The position numbers and the translations under genes are program-made. Below, one piece after another: positions 1 to 6,346 of a stretch of 10,700 nucleotides of DNA; within the stretch, counting starts at the first letter, position 1; every line of letters begins with the position of its first letter. Below the pieces are notes generated by a model. It was not told the DNA's origin, ran no database searches, and worked only from the letters and a program-made list of their open reading frames with translations. The stretch covers positions 103,186-113,885 of the forward strand of contig JAMYWO010000126.1 of NCBI GenBank assembly GCA_024220525.1. The letters run 5' to 3'. The stretch is from Cochliopodium minus. Taxonomy: Eukaryota > Discosea > Himatismenida > Cochliopodiidae.

Positions 1-302
1 TTGCACTTTTCAAAACTTTCCCAAAATGTTTGATGTGGGGAGCCAAAATTTTGATGACATTAATGTAATTCTTGATAAAAATTTTTTTTTTATTTTTTGC
101 TTTTTTATTTTTTATTTTAAATTTTTTATTTTAAATTTTTTATTTTAAATTTTAAATTTTAAATTTGTACAAATTTATTTTTAATTTATTTTTATTTTTA
201 TTTTTATTTAATTTCATTTTTTTATTTTTTTTATTTTATATTATTTTATTTTATCATTTTGTTTTTTTATTTACTTTATGTGCTGAACAGTTGGCACCAT
301 AA
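1..302 (+). CDS. Possible 3' end of an upstream gene (partial, spliced)
   Basis: Positions 2-64 are open on the plus strand and read like coding sequence (CTFQNFPKMFDVGSQNFDDI, then N), more complex than the DNA that follows. A GTAATT donor at 65 matches one used in the neighbouring PPR gene. A CAG acceptor at 288-290 would join, in phase 0, to TTG GCA CCA TAA, giving a tail of LAP and a stop at 300-302. The 226 nt between are extremely T-rich on the plus strand, as sense-strand introns are elsewhere here. They contain tandem TTTTATTTTAAA-type low-complexity repeats around 108-170. The product is unrecognised. The fragment is too short to exclude chance openness. Confidence 0.3.
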
Positions 303-421
303 TCTATTCTTTATTTTTTTAAAAAAATTGGTTAAATGAAATAATTTTTTTTTTTTTATTGATTAATTCAAAAAAAAAAAAAAAAAAAAAATCAAAAAAT
401 TGAAAATAAAAAAAAAAATTT
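303..421. other. Convergent AT-rich spacer with T and A tracts
   Basis: This spacer lies between the putative plus-strand gene end at 302 and the minus-strand PPR stop at 422-424. It holds a run of 13 T (345-357) and a run of 22 A (370-391), which could pair with each other. It probably contains the 3' ends of both transcripts. No gene is seen in it. Confidence 0.4.
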
Positions 422-2701
422 TTACAAGAAATCTCCGAATAAGGGAAGCATATACTTTACAACATCAGGATAATCCATCTTACAAGCATTGACGAAAATT
501 TTTTCATAATCTTTCAAATCTAATTTGTTCTTCATCACATCCAACAGTGCAGTGTTGTTCACTTCGATGTAGTCCCTGTGTATATATTCACTTGGAAGTT
601 GTGAGAAAATATATTCTAACAACTTCACGTGCTCCAGTTCTAATGCGATGTCTATGAAGTCCCACAAGTTTTCACTGTTTAAGAAATAGAAAAAAATAAA
701 AATAAAAATAAAAAATAAAATAAAAAAAAGTGATTTTTACCTGGGAAACAAATTTTGTTTGACCAAAGAATCCCATTCCTCAAGAGCTTTGTCTATATTA
801 CCAGTAGAAGCATAGAAATCAACCAACTTGCTGGTATGTTCGTTGTTATCGGTGCTACTCTCGTCGACAGAGTACTTCTTTTCGAACTCCAGGGCTTTGT
901 CGAGCATGTTTTGTCTTTGGTACGACTTGCTGATGTATTTGATGATGAATGTGTTAGGTGGGAAATTATTTTTTTCCATTAAAGCGATCACTCTCTCCAT
1001 TTCTTAGAAAAAAAAATATAAAATATGTAAAAATTGAAAAATTGAAATGAAAATAAAAATGAAATAATGACAAAAAAAAAAATTTCAAATTAAAAAAAAT
1101 AAAAAAAATTAATTAAAAAATTTTCAACAAAAAAAGAAAAAAACATTAATCTTTATATTAAAAACAAAAAAAAAATTTACCAACAAGATCTTTCTTCTTG
1201 AGACCATAAGCACGGATCAAGTTGTTGTAGGAAAATACATCCAAAGAAACTTTATTTTCTTCCATGGTTTGAACAAGTCTTTCAAGTTCTAAATGAATGA
1301 AAATTTTATTATTCAAAAGATAAATTCAACAACATTGTTAAAACAGATCAAAATTTAAAAAAAAATTGAAAATTTTTAATAAAAAAAAAAATGTGAAAAA
1401 AAAAAATAATTACGATCATAAGCATCCATTTTGATCAAAGTGATCATGTATATGTTGTAAAAAGTGGCTTGTTGAGTAAGGATGGATTTCTGGCCTTGGG
1501 AAGTCTTGGAGAAGGACAAAGACTTCTCGTACAAGAACTTGCAAGAGTCGTAGTCCTTCCTGATGCTAAAGTTCTTCATCAAGTTGACGTAAATGGCGAC
1601 CTCCTCATTGCTTCGCTTCTGGTGCTCGTTCAAAAGACCCAACATGATGTAGAAGGACTCTTTGTCTTTCAGTCTGGTGCATAGGGCGAGGATTTGGGAG
1701 ATGGTAGGGACGAGTGGGAAATCATCTTTTTCTATGAAAGTCGCTTTCAACTTTTCGAAAACGTACAAAGAATTCTCCAAGTTGTCATCTTCACAGCAGT
1801 TTTTGATCAATGTGTGCAGACTCTTTCTGTACACGTTTATGTTCCCTTTGGAGACTCTTTCTACGATCCCTAGCGTTTCTTCGATCGATTGCGTCTTTTT
1901 GTATTCTAGAGAGATCCTTAGTGATGGGATGATCGAATCATCATCTAGTTCCCCATCGTGATATTCGACTAATTCATCCAGATTTCTTTCCGCCTCCTCC
2001 AGGAATTCGAATCTTTAAAGATTGAAAAAAAAAAGGTAAATTTGATGGTAAAAAATGAAACAATAATCATAATATGATCTGCATTAAATAAATCCTTCAA
2101 TAATATATTATCACAATTATTGTTATCACAAAATATCAATCCTTTGTGATAAGATCTAAAATATAATATAAATATTTTTATCGAAAACAAACCTTATAAA
2201 CAAATTAATAAATGATTTATACAAATAAGGGCTTAGAAGTTGTGATTTCGCATCTCCATTCTTCATCAACTGAGCCTCCCTTTTCTTTATCTTCTTCAAT
2301 TCGTCTATCAGAACCAATGTCTCCTTTCTTATCTCAAGATCCTCTACATTTCTGTATGATGAGATAAGATTGAAGATGGTTGATTCATTCAGATAGATCC
2401 CCTTAATCAATACTTCCCTCAAATATTTTCTTGCCAAATTAAAATCTTTACCAAATATACATGCCCCTATTATCGAATTATATGTAGATTCTGATATCTC
2501 TTGACCACTGCTATCTATCTTTTGAACAATTTCCAATGCTTGAGACCATTTCTTAAAATTCAATGATTTTTGAAGCTCATAATCCAAATAATTATTTCCA
2601 AAATACTTTTCATTTTTCTTTGTATAAAAATGATATGAGAGCTTATTGGTTTTGAATAAAGAATAATTTTTGATCCAATTTTTTCTTGATAATATCTTCA
2701 T
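422..2701 (-). CDS. Pentatricopeptide-repeat (PPR) protein, probably mitochondrial, five exons
   Basis: The gene model is exons 2701-2193, 2012-1414, 1288-1181, 1002-741 and 674-422, each junction GT...AG and in phase. It totals 1731 nt and encodes 576 aa, ending in TAA. Introns are 180, 125, 178 and 66 nt. Residues 1-30 have no Asp or Glu and are rich in Lys, Asn and aromatics, which fits a mitochondrial presequence. PPR-like helix pairs are seen at about 70-104 (STYNSIIGACIFGKDFNLA), 350-385, 386-419 (DVFSYNNLIRAYGLKKKD), 420-450 and 461-493 (KLVDFYASTGNIDKALEEW). A further divergent one lies near 205-240. PPR proteins generally bind organellar RNA, for processing, stability or translation. 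No DYW or SMR domain is visible, and the last 80 residues are unassigned. The start is the first ATG of exon 1, followed by the presequence-like stretch. Family assignment is firm; target and organelle are inference. Confidence 0.88.
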
Positions 2702-2938
2702 TTTTTTATATATTTTTCTTGATCTTGTTGGGAAAAAAAAAAACTGTATAATTCCAAAAGTATACTTGGGAATTCAATAATATTCTTATGTATAAAGAAA
2801 TAATGTTATCTCATCATTAATATAGAAGTGGAGACATGTCATAAATATCCTGATTAGATAAAATGATGATTTGTGTCAAAATACAAATCAACTTTATTTT
2901 TTTTTCAATCATTCAAAAATTGGATTATATGTTTATCA
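2702..2938. other. Spacer: PPR upstream region and 3' region of the secreted repeat gene
   Basis: No gene is seen in these 237 bp. They hold the presumed promoter of the PPR gene (minus, start 2701) and the 3' flank of the Met/Lys/Gly gene (minus, stop 2939-2941). A 10-bp perfect palindrome AAGTATACTT at 2758-2767 is flanked by AATTCC (2750-2755) and GGAATT (2769-2774), about 50 bp before the PPR start codon. A weak stem TGATTTG/CAAATCA (2867-2873 / 2884-2890) lies about 50 bp past the stop of the other gene. Both could be chance in AT-rich DNA. Confidence 0.4.
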
Positions 2939-3910
2939 TTAGTAATCTTCATAACCATTATAAGGATAATCTTCATCATAGCGATCATATGATGAAATTC
3001 TATCGAGATAATAACGATGACGATAAGGAGGCTCATAATCATCTTCAAAATCATCATATCTGCCACCACCACCCATTACACCTCCCATCATACCTGCATC
3101 ATCACCTCCACCCACAGCCCCACCCCCACCAAAATCATCCTGTGGGACCATACCTCCATCCCCTCCACCAAAACTTTGTACAGTGTCATACATCTGCTTT
3201 CCTTGATTAACAAAATCATTAGCCTGGTACATCACATTATTGGCCTTGCCCATGAAATCTCCAGCACTATCCATCATGCCACTCATGCCTCCCATCTGAT
3301 TAAACTTTCCCTTCATCTTACCTATCAAACCACCTGCTTGTCCCATCATGCCACCCATCTGATTAAACTTTCCCTTCATCTTACCCATCAAACCACCTGC
3401 TTGTCCCATCATGCCACCCATCCCACCACTCAACTTATTGAATTTCCCTTTCATCTTACCCATCAAACCACCCGCTTGTCCCATCATTCCACCCATTTTA
3501 CCGAATTTCCCTTTCATCTTACCCATAATACCACCTGCTTGTCCCATCATCCCACCCATCATTCCCCCACTCATCTTATTGAATTTACCTTTCATTTTAC
3601 CCATAATACCACCTGCTTGTCCCATCATTCCACCCATTTTACCGAATTTCCCTTTCATCTTCCCCATCAAACCACCTGCTTGTCCCATCATCCCACCCAT
3701 CATTCCTCCACCGAATTTTCCTTTCATTTTCCCCATCAAATCTCCCGCCTTTCCTCCAATCTTTCCCAACTTGTTTAATGGACTCTTTTTGCCTGTTATT
3801 GATCCTGCTGCCTTTGATACTGTTTTCTTCAATTTCCCCAAAAATGCATCTGAATTCGTTATACATATGAGGAAGATTAGTATACATAATACTGCTCCAT
3901 ATTTTCCCAT
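2939..3910 (-). CDS. Secreted Met/Lys/Gly-rich tandem-repeat protein
   Basis: A single exon encodes 323 aa, from ATG at 3910-3908 to TAA. Residues 1-22 look like a signal peptide: a short polar start, the hydrophobic core AVLCILIFLICI, and likely cleavage after SDA. A basic linker (23-56) follows. Seven copies of a roughly 21-residue unit built around GKMKGKF and GGMMGQAGG span about 57-215. Units alternate between short and longer forms, so part of the array is a two-unit higher-order repeat. A Gly-rich stretch (about 245-283) leads to an acidic, Tyr-rich tail (284-323). There are no membrane segments after the signal, and no cysteines outside it. The protein is therefore probably a cationic, unstructured or polymer-forming extracellular protein with an acidic end. 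I do not recognise a family. A wall, cyst, adhesive or mineral-associated role is conjecture. It is transcribed divergently from the RGG-rich secreted gene at 4364. Confidence 0.85.
   Translation of the reverse strand: MGKYGAVLCILIFLICITNSDAFLGKLKKTVSKAAGSITGKKSPLNKLGKIGGKAGDLMGKMKGKFGGGMMGGMMGQAGGLMGKMKGKFGKMGGMMGQAGGIMGKMKGKFNKMSGGMMGGMMGQAGGIMGKMKGKFGKMGGMMGQAGGLMGKMKGKFNKLSGGMGGMMGQAGGLMGKMKGKFNQMGGMMGQAGGLIGKMKGKFNQMGGMSGMMDSAGDFMGKANNVMYQANDFVNQGKQMYDTVQSFGGGDGGMVPQDDFGGGGAVGGGDDAGMMGGVMGGGGRYDDFEDDYEPPYRHRYYLDRISSYDRYDEDYPYNGYEDY
3266..3742 (-). repeat. Coding tandem repeats (about 63-75 bp units)
   Basis: Seven units encode the GKMKGKF...GGMMGQAGG motif of the secreted protein. The two units at 3291-3353 and 3354-3416 are both 63 bp and differ at one base (Met versus Ile), so they look recently duplicated. 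Other units differ at synonymous sites and by short in-frame insertions. Confidence 0.9.
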
Positions 3911-4363
3911 TTTATTTTTTTTTTATTTTAAATTCTTTCCATTAGGTAAATTGAATTAATATTTAAATCTTTTTATATTTTTTTGAAAGTGAAATTCTTA
4001 TTTCTAACACAACCAATTTGAATTTTCATTTAATGTACATTATGCTAAAAATATATATATTGTATTCAATTATTTGAAATATTTGATGGCAATAATTCTT
4101 AATTTGATTCATCTTAACAATCGGAAAAGAATCTTTTCTTCTAATTGGTGACTAATTGTGAATTATTTCTGAATCCGAACAACCAACAAAACCTACTGGT
4201 TTACTGAATTGAATTTTTTCATTAAAATAATGGGATGCTTGGTTGTTCGGAATTTCAATAATATTATTTTAATAATGATTGGATTAGTTGAATTAGAATT
4301 TTTAAATATAAATAATTTTTATTTTAAAATTTGAAGTAAATATAAAAAAAAAAGCTTTGAGAA
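3911..4363. promoter_or_regulatory. Divergent promoter region between two secreted-protein genes
   Basis: These 453 bp without a gene separate the start codons of the two glycine-rich secreted proteins. TATA-like sequences occur on each side. For the minus gene there is TATAAAA, the complement of 3971-3977, about 60 bp from its ATG. For the plus gene there is TATAAATA at 4307-4314, 50 bp from its ATG. In DNA this AT-rich such boxes are weak evidence. The inverted repeat listed at 4174-4251 is the only GC-containing, clearly non-random signal seen here. Confidence 0.5.
4174..4251. promoter_or_regulatory. 13-bp inverted repeat in the shared upstream region
   Basis: TCCGAACAACCAA at 4174-4186 recurs as its exact reverse complement TTGGTTGTTCGGA at 4239-4251, with 52 bp between. 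Each arm points the same way relative to one of the two divergent genes. The right arm lies about 113 bp before the plus-strand start codon and the left arm about 264 bp before the minus-strand one. A transcription-factor site used in both directions is a reasonable inference; a foldback structure or small mobile-element remnant is the alternative. Confidence 0.5.
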
Positions 4364-5378
4364 ATGAAAACTTCAACAAAGATGTAAAATTTCCTTCCAA
4401 TACCAAAATATTAAAAAACACAAATTAAAAAATAAAATATATAAATTTTTTTAATGAAATTGCCAACAAAATTATTGCCCATCCTAATATTTTATCAATT
4501 AATAAAAATAATGCAGAATTCTCTTTTTGATTTTCGCATTATTTCTGATTGAAATATATGCAAGAGGTGGTGGAAGAGGAGGTGGTAGAGGTAGTGGAAA
4601 AAGTGGCAGAGGTGGTGGAAGAGGTGGTGGCAGAGGTGGTGGTAGGGGTAGTGGTAGAGGTAGTGGAAAAAGTGGAAGAGGAAAGAGAGGAGGAGGAAGA
4701 CAACAAGGAATGGGAGGGAGAGGAGGAAGAAGAGGACAACAACAACAAGGAGGAATGGGAGGAGATCAAGGAATGGGAGGAGATCAAGGAGGATTTGATG
4801 GACAAGGAGGATTTGGAGGGAGAGGACAACAAGGAGGACAAATGCAAGGATACGATGATGGACAAGGAGGATTTGGAGGAGATCAAGGAGGGTTTGGAGG
4901 AGGAGATCAAGGAGGATTTGGAGGAGATCAAGGAGGATTTGGGGGAGATCAAGGAGGATTTGATGGACAACAACAAGGTGTCTATGGAGGTGGAAGAAGA
5001 GGAGCAAAGAGAAGACAAGGAAGTGGTAGTGGTAGTGGAAGGAAGAGAAGACAACAAGGAGGGATGGGAGGTGGAAGAGGTAGTGGAAGAGGTGGAGGAA
5101 GAGGAGGCGGAAGAGGTGGGAGAGGTGCAAAGAGAAGACAACAACAACCTCCTGAAGACTTTGGTGCAGAGCCTGATCAAGGTTACAATCCTTTCGGTGG
5201 TAGTGATCCTTCTCAAGGTCAAGATGGTGGCAATTTTGGTCAAGGTGGTGATTTTGGACAAGGTGGCGATTTTGGACAAGGTGGCGATTTTGGACAAGGT
5301 GGCGATTTTGGACAAGGTGGATATGATCAAGATCCTAATGGTGCTTTCGGTGGTGATCCTGGAAATGGATTCTTCTAA
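4364..5378 (+). CDS. Secreted Arg/Gln/Gly-rich (RGG, GDQGGF, GGDFGQ) repeat protein, two exons
   Basis: Exon 1 is 4364-4383 (20 nt) and exon 2 is 4517-5378. The intron (133 nt) starts GTAAAA and ends TGCAG. The spliced protein has 293 aa. The ATG at 4511 is in the wrong frame, and the main frame has a TAA at 4509, so a start must come from upstream. The 20-nt exon gives MKTSTKI and joins in phase to ILFLIFALFLIEIYA, making a textbook signal peptide with cleavage after residue 22. The mature protein has RGG/RGS repeats (23-80), GDQGGFGG repeats (about 88-157), a basic KRRQ-rich block (about 165-218), then an acidic half with GGDFGQ repeats (about 245-276). There is no cysteine and no recognisable enzyme domain. 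RGG repeats are normally found in nuclear RNA-binding proteins, so their place behind a signal peptide is odd. It is probably an extracellular structural or adhesive protein, possibly partnered with the divergent neighbour; that role is inference. Confidence 0.85.
4758..4967 (+). repeat. GDQGGF(G/D)G coding repeats
   Basis: Imperfect repeats of GGAGATCAAGGAGGATTTGG-type DNA encode successive GDQGGFGG units in the secreted RGG-rich protein. The spacing varies in steps of three bases and keeps the frame. Confidence 0.8.
5229..5321 (+). repeat. 18-bp tandem repeats encoding GGDFGQ
   Basis: There are five 18-bp units. Units at 5250, 5268 and 5286 are identical (GATTTTGGACAAGGTGGC). The one at 5304 differs only in its last base, and the first unit (from 5229) is more diverged. 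Near identity suggests recent slippage or unequal exchange, so copy number may vary among strains. Confidence 0.9.
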
Positions 5379-5652
5379 GAAATCACTTAACCAAAATTTT
5401 TTTTTTTCATTTGAAAAAATCGATAAACAATAAAAATAAAATGGATGTTTATAAAAATTCCTTCTTTTTGAAATACATATTCTCATATCAAAAAAAGCAC
5501 CATCCTCAAATTGATAATAAGAAAAAGATGTTTTTTTTATTACATAAAACCTTCAGATTCAAAGACATCCAAAAAGAGGAAAGAAAGTGAAGAGGAGGAA
5601 CCATGTGCAACAGCAAACCTTTNAATACTGATTCATAAATTTTTAAAAAAAG
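5379..5652 (+). other. 3' flank of the RGG gene and unresolved 5' part of the methyltransferase gene
   Basis: After the stop at 5376-5378 the DNA is AT-rich, with AATAAA at 5429-5434 as a possible polyadenylation signal. Part of 5511-5652 is open in one frame and looks coding between about 5557 and 5622 (SDSKTSKKRKESEEEEPCAT, then ANL), after a possible acceptor CTTCAG at 5551-5556. It then meets the n at 5623. The reading frame that follows the n does not match the frame of the methyltransferase exon starting at 5653. The DNA just before 5653 (a TACTGAT branch-like sequence at 5627-5633, then an A/T stretch and AG) looks like an intron end. The piece may be an upstream methyltransferase exon, but I cannot join it in phase. 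Confidence 0.3.
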
Positions 5653-6318
5653 GGTTGGACATCAATGGTTTTATCTATTCAATTCCCCAAATCCAAAATA
5701 ATAATGATCGACAACGTAATCCCTATTTTTTTTGGAGTAATTATTTTATTCAAAACCATTTTTTCTTCAGCATAAAGGAATAAACTATAGTTTTTTGCAT
5801 ACCTTGAAAAATGTGACATTTAAAAATTTCGATATTTTCCATAAATCATATTGGGAATACATGGAAAATCTATTCAAAGAAGAAAAAAATAAAAAGGGAT
5901 ATCTCTTGGGTAAAAAAAAAAAATTTATTCATTTTAATAAAAAAACGAATCAAAACAAAAGGAATGCACCTGTGTGGGAAACTGGCTTTGACTTGCATAC
6001 AAACTTTTCAGAAAGTAAGTGGCATTGAAAAAATGATATTGTGTCCTTGTTGCATGGATCATTGCTACGCAAACAAAGTAAAGGTAAAGTTTTTTTATTA
6101 ATTTTAGTTTTTTTTTTATTTTGATGTTTTTTGTTTTTTATTTTTTTTACTTTTTTTTTTTTCAGAAAATCGCAAACAAAATGAAAGTTGATTCTTACAG
6201 TTATCTTGGCATTTGGTTGTATTTCTCCTTGAAGGATTATAAAAAAGACTTATCAGTGGACGACATGATGTATTCAGAAAAAAATATGTTTATAAGTGCA
6301 ACAAAAATCGTTTTTTGA
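5653..6318 (+). CDS. Class I SAM-dependent methyltransferase (HLCG...PCC type), 5' end unresolved
   Basis: Four exons join in phase: 5653-5715, 5771-5909, 5962-6083 and 6166-6318. Introns are 55, 52 and 82 nt, all GT...AG. They give 158 residues and a TGA. The order of motifs fits a Rossmann-fold methyltransferase. GWTSMVLSIQFP would follow motif I; KIIMIDN is the strand ending in the acidic cofactor-binding residue; NVTFKNFDIF follows; then YLLGMHLCGKL; then KMILCPCCMDHC; and lastly a C-terminal SEKNMFISATK strand. An H-x-C-G strand followed by a PCC segment is seen in Trm13-, GSTCD- and METTL25-like methyltransferases; I cannot choose among these or name a substrate. Two motifs, MHLCG and YLLG, are formed across a splice junction, which supports the model. 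Motif I (D-x-G-x-G) should sit just before 5653 and is not seen, so an upstream exon is missing or lost at the n (5623). The gene ends 28 bp from the stop of the convergent NLR-like gene. Confidence 0.75.
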
Positions 6319-6346
6319 TAGAAAATTTTCTTGAATTTTTATTTAA

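Noticed and set aside
3266-3742. Regularly spaced direct repeats resembling a CRISPR array
   Set aside because: The units are contiguous, coding and degenerate at synonymous sites, with no unique spacers, and the genome is eukaryotic.
3017-3959. Long plus-strand ORFs (253 and 182 aa) opposite the Met/Lys/Gly gene
   Set aside because: They are His/Thr- or Pro/Ile-rich shadows of the in-frame repeats on the minus strand. They lack domains, and the minus frame has a signal peptide and sensible organisation.
4495-5486. Long ORFs in other frames over the RGG gene (Ser/Thr-, Leu/His- and Glu/Val-rich)
   Set aside because: Repeats with unit lengths divisible by three keep all frames open. Only the RGG frame continues into a signal peptide through a spliced exon.
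5441-5590. Short ORF from the ATG at 5441
   Set aside because: It is 49 residues, has no recognisable feature, ends in TGA and cannot be joined in phase to the methyltransferase exons.
6015-6165. GTAAGT at 6015 as a splice donor in the methyltransferase region
   Set aside because: It is a good donor by sequence, but using it would remove the ILCPCC segment. In the supported model this position lies inside exon 4 in a different frame.
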